A stretch of 64,000 bases of DNA from AV40 sp035568175 (GTDB taxonomy: Bacteria; Verrucomicrobiota; Verrucomicrobiia; Chthoniobacterales; UBA10450). The notes beneath the pieces were generated by a model. That model searched no databases. It saw only the letters and a list, made by a program, of their open reading frames with translations, and was not told the DNA's origin. The stretch lies in the NCBI GenBank assembly GCA_035568175.1, contig DATMON010000020.1, positions 124,001 to 188,000 on the forward strand. Direction: 5' to 3'. Shown one piece after another: positions 16,621-24,873 of the stretch. The stretch's first letter is position 1; each line of letters begins with the position of its first letter. The position numbers and the translations under genes were made by a program.

Positions 16621-16963
16621 GATGATCCTCAGTATTGACCCAATTAATTAATGGGCGGAGCGCATCCAGTGATGCACGGTCCGTGGCGCGCGAACCCTTA
16701 AAGGTTTCGCCTAACAAATTGCAAATCCCGCCATCGCGGGACGACGCCGCCGGAAACTCCGCCTCGTCATGCCGGAAATAGAATCGTCTTGAGATGCAAC
16801 CCGCTGTGGTCAGCCAATCAAATCGCGAAGATGAGAAACCTCGCTTCATACTTTTAGCCTCGCTTGAAAACGGATGCTCGGAGGATCGAATTAGATTCCC
16901 GACATCTACGAGCCGATTATCGCCCGCTCGTCTCGTGATTGCAAGTGGAACAAAATGTCGATC
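16621..16963. other. 343-base gap: probable long leader of the RRM gene
   Basis: No convincing gene. On the minus strand the region would form the leader of the RRM gene. It contains a GCGAAACC-TTTAAG-GGTTCGC hairpin (near 16695-16715), a small TCCCGC/GCGGGA hairpin near 16735 and the AT-rich segment CCATTAATTAATTGGG next to the start codon. The right part is the 3' flank of the sulfotransferase gene and shows one near-match to the dispersed word (TGTCGATCCT, 16951). Confidence 0.5.
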
Positions 16964-17995
16964 CTAATGACAAATCCAAGCGTCCCGCAAAGAATAGGCA
17001 CGCGATTTGAGATACTCGCCCAATCGCTCTCCGCGAATTGGCTTTGTAAAATGGCGTAACGAGCGAGCCGGTAGCCGCGGTTGGTATCCGAACTCCGGCA
17101 TTAAGTCGCGGCAATGCAATTCGACCCAGCCAATCTCGTCTTCGGACAACTCGCGCTCCCAACGCGACGCTGGCTCAGCGGTTACTTCTGAAAATGCAAT
17201 CTGCGCGGCCGAATTGCCGCCCCACGGCTGGCCAATCTTCGTGGGCGTCAAAACAACTTCGGGATCGAATTCGATCTCGAGATAATCGCACGCGTTTTTC
17301 ATCATCACCGACGGTTCGCTGACCAGCTGCTCGAACTGGACAAGCAACCCGGCAATATCTCCGCTCCGGACGCGCCTGGCCAACTTCGCGGCCACGCGCC
17401 AATGCGCGATCACGTAGTAAGTCGAGAAACGCTTCGTCTGGCGCGTTTTTTCCAACGTAATTTGCGTCGCCAGGATCGCGCGCGGATCGCGCAACGTGAC
17501 CATCAACTTTGCCTGCGGAAACCGGGCGAAGATTTCGTCGACGTGGTTTCGATTTGCCGGCGTCTTCTCGATCCAACGTTTAATGCGATCGAGCGGCAGA
17601 TCGACTGTTGCGGCGTAAGATTCGGCCATCAGTGCCAGTAAATCGCGCTCGGCATTTGCCGGCTCAAAAACAGTGCGCTCGAATGTCTCGAGAAATTTGT
17701 GCTGCGGAAATTTTTTGTACTCGTGCTCACGCCATTTCGGTTCTCCTCCGAAGAGCACGCGCGAAAAAGATTCCTTTGTTAAATAATCAAACTGAACCCG
17801 CCGGCCAGCGTCGCGATATTTCCTGAGAACGGTCGGGAAATAAGCAGTTTCCTGCGGCAGAACGAGTAGCTCCGGATGATTGTCGAGCAACGCCGCCAGC
17901 AGCGTCGTGCCAGACTTCGCCTGGCCGGCGATGAAACACGCTCGCTGATCAAACGGAAGTATTTGCATCGACACACTGTCATTTTGCGACCTCAT
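16964..17995 (-). CDS. Sulfotransferase family protein
   Basis: Transfers sulfate from PAPS to an unknown acceptor, probably a carbohydrate or lipid. The 5'-phosphosulfate loop is FIAGQAKSGTTLLAALLDNHP near the N-terminus and the 3'-phosphate site is MVTLRDPRAIL near residue 175. I chose the ATG at 17995 because GAAGG lies about five bases before it; starts at 18013 and 17968 are possible. There is no signal peptide, so it is cytosolic. No PAPS synthesis genes are nearby. The next gene along the strand, upstream, is a sugar-nucleotide epimerase, consistent with surface glycan modification. Confidence 0.85.
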   Translation of the reverse strand: MRSQNDSVSMQILPFDQRACFIAGQAKSGTTLLAALLDNHPELLVLPQETAYFPTVLRKYRDAGRRVQFDYLTKESFSRVLFGGEPKWREHEYKKFPQHKFLETFERTVFEPANAERDLLALMAESYAATVDLPLDRIKRWIEKTPANRNHVDEIFARFPQAKLMVTLRDPRAILATQITLEKTRQTKRFSTYYVIAHWRVAAKLARRVRSGDIAGLLVQFEQLVSEPSVMMKNACDYLEIEFDPEVVLTPTKIGQPWGGNSAAQIAFSEVTAEPASRWERELSEDEIGWVELHCRDLMPEFGYQPRLPARSLRHFTKPIRGERLGEYLKSRAYSLRDAWICH

Positions 17996-18020
17996 TCGAC
18001 CTTCTTCAATCACGCAGCTC

Positions 18021-18131
18021 TGTCATCCCGAGCGCAAGCGAGGGACCTCACAGTCGAAGTTTGGAACACACGAACGTGCTTAGCGTGATCAACGAGCTTA
18101 TGAGAGATCCTTCACTCCGTTCAGGATGACA
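18021..18131. repeat. TGTCAT-type inverted repeat, copy 2
   Basis: Begins TGTCATCCCGAGCGCAAGCG and ends CTCCGTTCAGGATGACA, giving clear inverted ends about 110 bases apart with a non-conserved centre. It fills the gap between the epimerase stop and the sulfotransferase start. Confidence 0.85.
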
Positions 18132-18138
18132 GAGTGGA

Positions 18139-19092
18139 TCATTTCGCGCCGCGCGATTTCAGAAACCAATCAACAAAGCGCGGCAAGCCGTCTTCAAATT
18201 TTGTCGATGGGTTGTAGCCCATGAGTTTTCGCGCTTTGGAAATCTCGGCGCAGGTTATTGGCATGTCGCCCGGTTGTTCGGGCAGTCGATTGATCTTCGC
18301 TTTTTTGCCAAGCGCTTTTTCAATCGCGGCGACTAAATCTTGAAGCTGAATCGTTTCGCTCTCGCCCAGATTGAAAACGTCGAACATGGGCCCCTCGTAT
18401 TTGAGCGCGGCGATTGTTCCCTGAATGATGTCGTCGATATAGGTGTAATCGCGGCGCGTCGTGCCATCGCCGAACTGATCGATCGGTTGGCCAGCGTGGA
18501 TTTTTCTCGTGAACTGATGAATGGCCAGGTCGGGACGTTGGCGTGCGCCGTAAACTGTAAAGTAGCGGAGCGCAACGATCCGCACTCTGTAGAGATGCGA
18601 ATAGGTCGAACAGAGAAACTCTCCGCCGATTTTCGTGGCCGCATACGGGCTCAAGGTTTGAGTGAGATGCTCTCCTTCCGAAAACGGAACCGTCTTGGCC
18701 GCGCCGTAAACCGATGAGCTCGACGCGAAGATGAATCGTTCGATGCCGCTCGTCCGTGCTCCTTCGAGCAAATGCAGCGTGCCGCCGACATTCGTGTCGT
18801 AATAAAGCTGCGGTTGTTGAATCGATGGACGAACACCAGCGCGCGCGGCCAAATGGGCAATGGTGTCGAATTTTTCTCTTCGAAATAAACTCGCGACCTT
18901 TTCACCGTTGCGAAGATCGACATCGTGAACCGCGATCTGGTTTGCGACCGCGGAAATGTTGGCGCGCTTGATTTGCGGATCGTAAAAGTCATTGAAATCG
19001 TCGAGGATGGCGACGTCATGTCCGTCAGCGAGTAGTTTTTCGACCAGATGGGAGCCGATGAATCCAGCGCCGCCGGTGACCAAAGTCCTCAT
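18139..19092 (-). CDS. NAD-dependent epimerase, probable UDP-glucuronate 4-epimerase
   Basis: An extended short-chain dehydrogenase of 317 residues that interconverts nucleotide sugars for surface polysaccharide. It has the NAD motif TGGAGFIGSHLVEKLL at the N-terminus, SSSSVYG and the catalytic SPYAATK. It also has RYFTVYGARQRPDLAIHQFT, a pattern typical of the UDP-glucuronate epimerase subgroup. The start at 19092 (MRTLVTGGAG) is chosen because the longer frame reads the flanking repeat. Divergent from the LytM peptidase gene. Confidence 0.9.
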   Translation of the reverse strand: MRTLVTGGAGFIGSHLVEKLLADGHDVAILDDFNDFYDPQIKRANISAVANQIAVHDVDLRNGEKVASLFRREKFDTIAHLAARAGVRPSIQQPQLYYDTNVGGTLHLLEGARTSGIERFIFASSSSVYGAAKTVPFSEGEHLTQTLSPYAATKIGGEFLCSTYSHLYRVRIVALRYFTVYGARQRPDLAIHQFTRKIHAGQPIDQFGDGTTRRDYTYIDDIIQGTIAALKYEGPMFDVFNLGESETIQLQDLVAAIEKALGKKAKINRLPEQPGDMPITCAEISKARKLMGYNPSTKFEDGLPRFVDWFLKSRGAK

Positions 19093-19093
19093 T

Positions 19094-19171
19094 AACCACG
19101 AATAAACAGCAATGGACACTAAGAACAGCAAGTTGTTTGTGCTTCGTGTCGATTCGTGTCCATTCGTGGTT
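19094..19171. repeat. Inverted repeat of the AACCACGAAT type, copy 2
   Basis: Left arm AACCACGAATAAACAGCAAT and right arm ATTCGTGTCCATTCGTGGTT form an imperfect inverted repeat that fills the whole gap between the divergent epimerase and LytM genes. The promoters of both genes must lie within or at the edges of it. It shares words with 4484-4570. Confidence 0.8.
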
Positions 19172-19176
19172 GCTTA

Positions 19177-19797
19177 ATGAAGAAATGGATCGCGTTGAGC
19201 ATCGCCGCGTTCGCATTGTCGTTCGTCGTTACGCTGGCGTGGAAGCTCGGACCCGAACTGACGCGGTCGAAATATGTCGATCCTGCATTTCGGATTCCGT
19301 CGCCGCTCGAACTGGCTTCCCTTCCGAACGCGGCGCATTTTGATTTTCCGCTCGGAAACGAGAACGGCGCGATGGCTTACAACGCGCAGCATTTCACCGA
19401 GAACAAACATCTCGGCGACGATTTAAACGGCATTGGGGGCGAGAACAGCGATCTGGGTGACCCGATCTACGCGATTGCGGATGGCCGCGTGCTGCTCGCG
19501 CGCGACGCTGGCCCTGGCTGGGGCAACATCGTCATTCTGCTCCATGCCTATCTCGAAAATGATGAACGAAAATATGTGCAGTCGTATTACGGGCATGTGC
19601 AAGACATGCTCGTCCGTCCGGGCGACCTCGTGAAACGCGGCCAGCAAATCGCCACTGTTGGGACGGCAAACGGTCGCTACTTTGCCCACCTCCATTTTGA
19701 GATGCGCGAATTCCTCACACCGTTCATCGGACCCGGTTACCGCGAAGACACGCGCGGTTGGCTCGACGGAACGAAATTTATCGAGGAGCACCGATAG
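19177..19797 (+). CDS. M23 (LytM) metallopeptidase, membrane-anchored
   Basis: A 206-residue protein with an uncleaved or signal-type N-terminal helix (MKKWIALSIAAFALSFVV) that places the domain in the periplasm. The LytM zinc ligands are present: HLGDDLNG (H-x3-D) near residue 74 and FAHLHFEMR (HxH) near residue 170, so it should be an active peptidoglycan endopeptidase. The G-x-G strand pattern GWGNIVILLHAYLEN fits. The start at 19177 follows the repeat. It stands alone, with a repeat on each side. Confidence 0.9.
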   Translation: MKKWIALSIAAFALSFVVTLAWKLGPELTRSKYVDPAFRIPSPLELASLPNAAHFDFPLGNENGAMAYNAQHFTENKHLGDDLNGIGGENSDLGDPIYAIADGRVLLARDAGPGWGNIVILLHAYLENDERKYVQSYYGHVQDMLVRPGDLVKRGQQIATVGTANGRYFAHLHFEMREFLTPFIGPGYREDTRGWLDGTKFIEEHR

Positions 19798-19818
19798 GCG
19801 CGAGTGAGGTTCGACTAT

Positions 19819-19897
19819 TGTCATTCCGAGCGGAGTCGAGGAATCTCTAACTGTTTCAGAAATATCTAGAGATGTCTCCACTTCGGTCGACATGACA
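19819..19897. repeat. TGTCAT-type inverted repeat, copy 3
   Basis: Begins TGTCATTCCGAGCGGAGTCG and ends CTTCGGTCGACATGACA. It lies between the LytM gene and the rhomboid gene; the rhomboid ATG is three bases from its right end. Confidence 0.85.
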
Positions 19898-19899
19898 AA

Positions 19900-20475
19900 A
19901 TGAAATTCGAGAGAAATCGCGGAACATTCGTCCTAATTCTCGCCCTTGCGGTTGGCTTTGGAATCGAGATCGCAATGAATGGTGTCGGAAATGATGAGGC
20001 GCTGTCGAAGCTCGGCGCTCTTCCAGATAACGGCCAATTGCATGGCGAATTCTGGCGCATCGCCACCTATTCGTTTCTCCATTTCAATTGGTTGCACCTG
20101 CTTCTGAATGTCGGCCTGCTTTCCTGGATCGGTCGAATTGTTGAACAACAACTGGGCACCGGGCGAGGCGCCTTGATCTATTTTGTCAGCGTGATTTGCT
20201 CAGCTGCCGTAATTCTTCTGGTGCACAACTGGCATCCGAAAGAAGGGGCCACTGTCGGCGCGTCCGGCGGTGTTTTCGGTTTGTTGGGCGCAGCGCTGGT
20301 CATTTCATATCGTCAGGACAGCGACGGTGGATTGCGAAAATGGCTTTGGATCGTGCTTGTGACCGGATTCGGTGTCTCACTCCTTCCCGACATCAGCATG
20401 GCTGGTCACATTGGCGGAATCATGAGCGGCATACCGACGGCGCTGCTCGTAAGAATGCGACGAAATGAAAATTGA
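19900..20475 (+). CDS. Rhomboid-family intramembrane serine protease
   Basis: A 191-residue protein with about six membrane helices. The catalytic serine motif GASGGVFGLLGA (about residue 125) and catalytic histidine AGHIGGIMSG (about 165) are present, as is HLLLNVGLL in the second helix. It should cleave transmembrane substrates. The final 11 bases overlap the next gene, so the SDR is probably translationally coupled. Confidence 0.9.
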   Translation: MKFERNRGTFVLILALAVGFGIEIAMNGVGNDEALSKLGALPDNGQLHGEFWRIATYSFLHFNWLHLLLNVGLLSWIGRIVEQQLGTGRGALIYFVSVICSAAVILLVHNWHPKEGATVGASGGVFGLLGAALVISYRQDSDGGLRKWLWIVLVTGFGVSLLPDISMAGHIGGIMSGIPTALLVRMRRNEN

Positions 20476-21304
20476 CGGATGCAGCGCGTTAATCACCGGC
20501 GCTTCGGCTGGAATCGGTCGCGAGTTTGCCCGCCACCTGGCGGGGCGCGCGCGGACGCTCGTTCTGGTCGCGCGACGCGAAGAACGGTTAAATGAATTGC
20601 GCGACGAATTGCGAAGTCGCAATGCGCGATTGACCATTCACGTGCGCCTTGCCGACCTTTGCCACAAATCGCAAATCAACGAACTGATCGAGTGGCTCGA
20701 TCAAAACAAGATCGACATCGACTTCCTGATCAACAATGCCGGACTGGGCGACTACGGACCGTTTGCCACGAGCGATCCGCAACGAGACGAGCGGATCATT
20801 CAAGTAAACGTCGTCGCGCTCACCTTGCTGACCCGGCGTTTGCTTCCGCAAATGATTGGAAGAAAACGCGGCGCGATTTTGAATGTCAGCTCGTCGGCCG
20901 GTTTTCTCCCAATTCCCGGAATGGGTGTTTACGCAGCGAGCAAAGCATACGTGAACAGTTTCTCGGAAGCGCTGCGGGCTGAACTGCACTGCACCGGCGT
21001 GACCGTTACTACGCTTTGTCCCGGCCCGGTACATACTGAATTCGGCGACGCCGCGAAGCGCCCTGGCGGTCAACCGGAGACCGGTCCAGAATTCGTTTAC
21101 GTTTCAGTGGAAAAGACAGCGCGCGACGCGCTCGCTGCGATTGAAGCCGGTAAGCCACTGGTCATTCCGGGTTTCGTAATGAAAATCGCAATGTTCCTCG
21201 TTCGCATCACTCCGATGTCGATCTTGCGACTAGCTTGGCGGGCCGGGGCAAGGCGCGGCCAGCCGCGAGACAAAAGCGGCGATCGGGTTCGATCGCCGCT
21301 TTGA
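20465..21304 (+). CDS. Short-chain dehydrogenase/reductase
   Basis: A 279-residue NAD(P)-dependent oxidoreductase. The cofactor motif is TGASAGIGREFA, then NNAGLGDYGPF and the catalytic S-Y-K set NVSSSAGF...YAASKAY. The profile is of the acyl/retinol-like SDRs with a C-terminal helix (MKIAMFLVRITPM) that could bind the membrane. The last codons (KSGDRVRSPL) are encoded by a strong hairpin that doubles as the transcription terminator. Substrate unknown. Confidence 0.88.
   Translation: MKIDGCSALITGASAGIGREFARHLAGRARTLVLVARREERLNELRDELRSRNARLTIHVRLADLCHKSQINELIEWLDQNKIDIDFLINNAGLGDYGPFATSDPQRDERIIQVNVVALTLLTRRLLPQMIGRKRGAILNVSSSAGFLPIPGMGVYAASKAYVNSFSEALRAELHCTGVTVTTLCPGPVHTEFGDAAKRPGGQPETGPEFVYVSVEKTARDALAAIEAGKPLVIPGFVMKIAMFLVRITPMSILRLAWRAGARRGQPRDKSGDRVRSPL
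21278..21304 (+). terminator. Terminator hairpin overlapping the SDR stop
   Basis: AAGCGGCGATCG and CGATCGCCGCTT form a 12-bp stem around a three- to four-base loop. A weak T-containing tail (TGAGATTATTT) follows, so it may be Rho-assisted. The hairpin encodes the last residues of the SDR. Confidence 0.7.
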
Positions 21305-21344
21305 GATTATTTGCAGGTGAGGACGCCTGCCTCCACAGAAAATC

Positions 21345-21959
21345 TTAGGAGGACTTGTAAGTTATGTGGCAGCCGTAGGGTTTGGTTTGGGCATTGGAAA
21401 CCGCCTTGCCGCCGAGCGCTTCGTCGAGCGCGGCTTTGACGTAGTTGGTCGAGCTCGGAATGTCGGCCGGATTGGGCGACGCTTTGCTGTCGATCGCGCC
21501 TTCGTAAACAATTTTGCCTTCGGGATTGATCACGACCATGTTGGGCGTGTTCTTGGCGCCGTAAAGTTTGGCGACTTTGCTTTCAGGATCGAGCAGGAGC
21601 GCGGTCTGATGCGTGTTCCAAGACTTCATGATTTTCTGCGCCTGCTCAGCGGTGATGTTGCCTTCGCTACCGGGCGCGTTCGAATCAACCGTCAGCCAGA
21701 CGACGCCTTTGCCGGTATATTCCTGTTGCAACTTTTGCATGTTGCCGCCGCCGTAATGCTTTTTCACGAACGGACATTCCGGATTGAACCACTCGAGCAC
21801 GACGTATTTGCCTTTGTATTCGGAAAGCGATTGCGTCTTGCCGTTGGCGTCCGGCGCAGAGAACTCCGGTGCGGCGGTGCCAACCGATGGAATATCGGCG
21901 GCATAAAGCGCGCCGGCTGCGAATGTGGTGATCGCGGTAAGAAGTAGTTTGGTTTTCAT
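21345..21959 (-). CDS. Periplasmic redoxin (thioredoxin-like)
   Basis: A 204-residue thioredoxin-fold protein with a signal peptide (MKTKLLLTAITTFAAGALYAA). The active region EWFNPECPFVKKHYGGGNM contains a single cysteine (ECPF) where thioredoxins have CxxC, so it resembles peroxiredoxin/redoxin-type proteins. A second cysteine lies near the end (KPYGCHITYK). Its start is three bases from the dsbD stop, so it is in one operon with, and is probably reduced by, that protein. Confidence 0.85.
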   Translation of the reverse strand: MKTKLLLTAITTFAAGALYAADIPSVGTAAPEFSAPDANGKTQSLSEYKGKYVVLEWFNPECPFVKKHYGGGNMQKLQQEYTGKGVVWLTVDSNAPGSEGNITAEQAQKIMKSWNTHQTALLLDPESKVAKLYGAKNTPNMVVINPEGKIVYEGAIDSKASPNPADIPSSTNYVKAALDEALGGKAVSNAQTKPYGCHITYKSS

Positions 21960-21962
21960 AAC

Positions 21963-24086
21963 TTATTGTGAAGCGACTGCTGGTGTGATGGTTTCTAGTT
22001 TGTCGAGTAAGATACTCTTGGTGAGCAATTCCGGAAACACAATCGGCTCTTCCGACTTTCCCGGATAAAGCACGTACAATGGGACACCTGGCCGGCCAAA
22101 TTGTTGAAGCAATTTCGTGATGACCGGGTCGCCGTTGGTCCAATCGGCCTTCAATCTAACGACGCCGTGACGCTGGAACGCATCGCGAACCGCGCCGTTT
22201 TCGAGCACGCTCTTCTCGTTGAACTTGCAGGTGAGACACCAGGCTGCGGTAAAATCGATAAATACGGCGTGTCCCTGGTCGCGCTCGCTTTGCAAACGCT
22301 CGGGCGTGAACGGTTGCCAATCGCCGGGAGCATTTGAGGCCGCGAGGTCGATCTTCGCTGATTGGAATTTGTCGCCGATAAAATAAACGCCGCTCGCGAG
22401 CAAAAGCAGGAGCATGAGCAACAGGGCGAAAGTTCGCTTCCCTACTGGGGCAGTCGGGACAATGAAAGCGCCTTTCATCCAGCAGACGATGGCGACGATG
22501 AGCAAAAAGCAGCTCGCCCAAATCGCCCCGTCGAGCCCGCGCTGAGCGCCAAGGACGTAGAGCAGAAAGAGCAGCGTCGCGAGCAGAAGGAATCCCATGA
22601 ACTGTTTCAGGTGCACCATCCACGGGCCGGGGGCTGGAAGAAATCGGAGCCAAGCCGGTTGTGCACTCAGCAGGAAATAAGGTGCGCTCATTCCGGCAGC
22701 AACGGCAACGAACATCGACAAGATGACGATCGGTGATTGCGTAAAGGCGAAGCCCAGCGCGGTCCCGAGAAACGGCGCGGTGCACGGCGTCGCCAGGACG
22801 GTTGCGAACACACCTTGGAAAAATGAACCGACATTATCTTTGCGTTCGGAGGTCGCGAGCAAGCCGCGGGTCATGCTTTGTGGAAGCGAAACCTCGAAGA
22901 CGCCGAAAAGATTCAGCGCGAAGACGAGGACGATCACACTCAGGCCAAGAACAAAATAGGCGTTGGTGAATTGAAACCCGCCCCAGGTCACGTCGCGGCC
23001 GCTGGCCTTCAGCGCGATCAGCAAAAACGCCAGCGCGAGAAACCAGGCGAAAATTCCAGCGGTAAAAGCAAGGCCGCTCCGAAAAATTCTCTGCCGGCTC
23101 TGCCCCGCTTGTTGAATAAACCCGAAAATTTTGAGCGAGATCACCGGCAACACGCACGGCATAAGATTCAAAATAAATCCGCCGATAAAGCCGAAGAACA
23201 AAAAGGTAACGATCCCGCGTGAAGGCTGCGTCGCTTGCGCCGCAGCGATTGCCGGCGCACCAAGCTCCCAGGCAGCGCGATCGTTGCCGTTGGGAAATTT
23301 CGAAAAGACAAGCAACCCCGGCATTCCCGATAAATTTTTGTCCGGTGATTCAATTGGAATCCGAAACGTAACTTCGTTCGCCTTGCGCGATTCGATGGCG
23401 GGGTGACCGACAACGGTGTTGCCCTGCGGCAACGGATAAAAATCGAGCGTCGGATAATTCGCCAGATTCTCGCTTACCAGCTTGAGATGAAGATCCGAGC
23501 CGGCACGACTCCAACTCGCGTTCGCCGTTCTTGAATCTGGGAATTTTTGCGGAAGTAAACGGCGGTAGCGCGCAAACAGATCCGTGTTTTTCTGATCGGC
23601 CGTTGCCGATGTCGGCAGCTCGAGCTCAACGGTCCCGCCTCCAGGAATGCAGATTTTCTCGCAAACGAGCCAATTCGCTTCCGCGGATAGTTTTACCGGC
23701 GAGACGTCGATCTTGGCGGGCGGCGTAAGTTCCTGCATGAGCAGGATTTCGTCCTGGTAACCGTAAGTTTGGATGTCGCCGGGGTCATTTGTCTTGAGCG
23801 GAATCGGCCACTGGATCTCGCTGACTTTCCAACCGGGTGGCAAATTCCATTTGATTTCAGTCGGGAGGCCGGCGTCGCCGGAGAATTTCCAATAGGTGTG
23901 CCAGCCCGGCGCCATTCGCAGGAGAAGTCCAGCAGTGAATGGCTTGCCCGGAACGATGGCTGAGGCATCGGCCAGGAGTGTCGCCTTGACCAATTCGCGG
24001 CCCTGATAGTTTTGGCCAAGGCCAGAATGCACGAAAGCAACGGCGCAGAGCGCAATCGATAATTCCCGCCACCAATTCATCCTCAT
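21963..24086 (-). CDS. DsbD-like thiol:disulfide interchange protein
   Basis: An inner-membrane protein of about 707 residues that carries reducing power from the cytosol to the periplasm. The N-terminal periplasmic beta domain (about residues 25-240) has ANWLVCEKICIPGG. A block of eight membrane helices follows (about 290-570) with the conserved GGFILNLMPCVLPVISLKI and ATPCTAPFLGTALGFA cysteines, and then a C-terminal thioredoxin domain with AAWCLTCKFNE. All three cysteine pairs are present. I use the ATG at 24086 (24080 also possible) because longer frames add a non-signal extension. The redoxin gene follows. Confidence 0.93.
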   Translation of the reverse strand: MRMNWWRELSIALCAVAFVHSGLGQNYQGRELVKATLLADASAIVPGKPFTAGLLLRMAPGWHTYWKFSGDAGLPTEIKWNLPPGWKVSEIQWPIPLKTNDPGDIQTYGYQDEILLMQELTPPAKIDVSPVKLSAEANWLVCEKICIPGGGTVELELPTSATADQKNTDLFARYRRLLPQKFPDSRTANASWSRAGSDLHLKLVSENLANYPTLDFYPLPQGNTVVGHPAIESRKANEVTFRIPIESPDKNLSGMPGLLVFSKFPNGNDRAAWELGAPAIAAAQATQPSRGIVTFLFFGFIGGFILNLMPCVLPVISLKIFGFIQQAGQSRQRIFRSGLAFTAGIFAWFLALAFLLIALKASGRDVTWGGFQFTNAYFVLGLSVIVLVFALNLFGVFEVSLPQSMTRGLLATSERKDNVGSFFQGVFATVLATPCTAPFLGTALGFAFTQSPIVILSMFVAVAAGMSAPYFLLSAQPAWLRFLPAPGPWMVHLKQFMGFLLLATLLFLLYVLGAQRGLDGAIWASCFLLIVAIVCWMKGAFIVPTAPVGKRTFALLLMLLLLLASGVYFIGDKFQSAKIDLAASNAPGDWQPFTPERLQSERDQGHAVFIDFTAAWCLTCKFNEKSVLENGAVRDAFQRHGVVRLKADWTNGDPVITKLLQQFGRPGVPLYVLYPGKSEEPIVFPELLTKSILLDKLETITPAVASQ

Positions 24087-24132
24087 AACTACCATTGGCC
24101 GAAGTTCGCGGCAATGAAGGGTGGCTCGCATC

Positions 24133-24393
24133 ATGCTGCCAAAATATGACATGCGCAGCTTAGTAACGTTCATCGTAATTGCCGGGATAGGTGCGGCTCT
24201 ATTCGTTCTGCAAAAACGCAGCGAACAAAAGACGGCAGCAACGGAGACTTCCGCGCCGTCAGCTCCGTCACCGAGGCAGACCTACGAACACGATTGGGCA
24301 AAGCACTCGCTCGACACGACCCACTCGGTCATTCAAAAAATTCAGCAGCAGAGAAAAGACGACGACCTGAAGGACGCGGTCGGGCGCCGCTGA
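24133..24393 (+). CDS. Small single-helix membrane protein
   Basis: An 86-residue protein with one N-terminal helix (SLVTFIVIAGIGAALFVL), a Thr/Pro/Ser-rich linker and a charged, predicted coiled C-terminus (VIQKIQQQRKDDDLKDAVGRR). No family recognised. It is divergent from dsbD, with 46 bases between the starts. It may belong to the same redox or envelope function, but that is context only. The ATG at 24133 is used; 24151 is an alternative. Confidence 0.55.
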   Translation: MLPKYDMRSLVTFIVIAGIGAALFVLQKRSEQKTAATETSAPSAPSPRQTYEHDWAKHSLDTTHSVIQKIQQQRKDDDLKDAVGRR

Positions 24394-24413
24394 GATCGGC
24401 GAGCCGTGGTAAC

Positions 24414-24848
24414 TCAGGGCACAACAAAGATCTTCTGAGAATCGGGATCTTTTACTTTGCTTCCCGGCGCGTAACCACTCACGTCGATGTATCCACCGGT
24501 GGCGTTGAATGGATTAAAAACGAGGCCGGGCCTGCCTGGCACCGCTTTTGCCACAGGAAACTGCGTCGCGCTCGCAGACTTCTGAGATGATGGCGAAGGT
24601 TTTGCCGACGGCTTGCTTGCGGCAACTCGCGACGGTTGCTTTGATTTGCGCGAGGCAACGCGCGGTGTGGCAGTCGGAGAAGGGGCAACGACTGGCCGGC
24701 CAGGATTTGTCACATCAGACGTATTTGCGGCAGGTCCAGCCTCCCGTTCACCAAAAACATAGCGCACGGGTGCGGTGACGACGCGGCCAATCCCACAACC
24801 AACCAAGCCGCTTGCAATTATCACAACAGCGCAGCATCTCCAATTCAT
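24414..24848 (-). CDS. Putative lipoprotein with C-terminal VKDP motif
   Basis: A 144-residue protein whose N-terminus MNWRCCAVVIIASGLVGCG has a lipobox (LVGC), so it is probably a lipoprotein. A low-complexity Pro/Ser/Thr/Lys-rich linker follows. The C-terminal 35 residues, ending GYAPGSKVKDPDSQKIFVVP, look like a small conserved domain. A longer frame reaches into the threonine aldolase gene, so I start at 24848, 25 bases after that gene's stop. Function unknown. Confidence 0.7.
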   Translation of the reverse strand: MNWRCCAVVIIASGLVGCGIGRVVTAPVRYVFGEREAGPAANTSDVTNPGRPVVAPSPTATPRVASRKSKQPSRVAASKPSAKPSPSSQKSASATQFPVAKAVPGRPGLVFNPFNATGGYIDVSGYAPGSKVKDPDSQKIFVVP

Positions 24849-24873
24849 CGCGGTCTTATACGACTTCTTTTCC

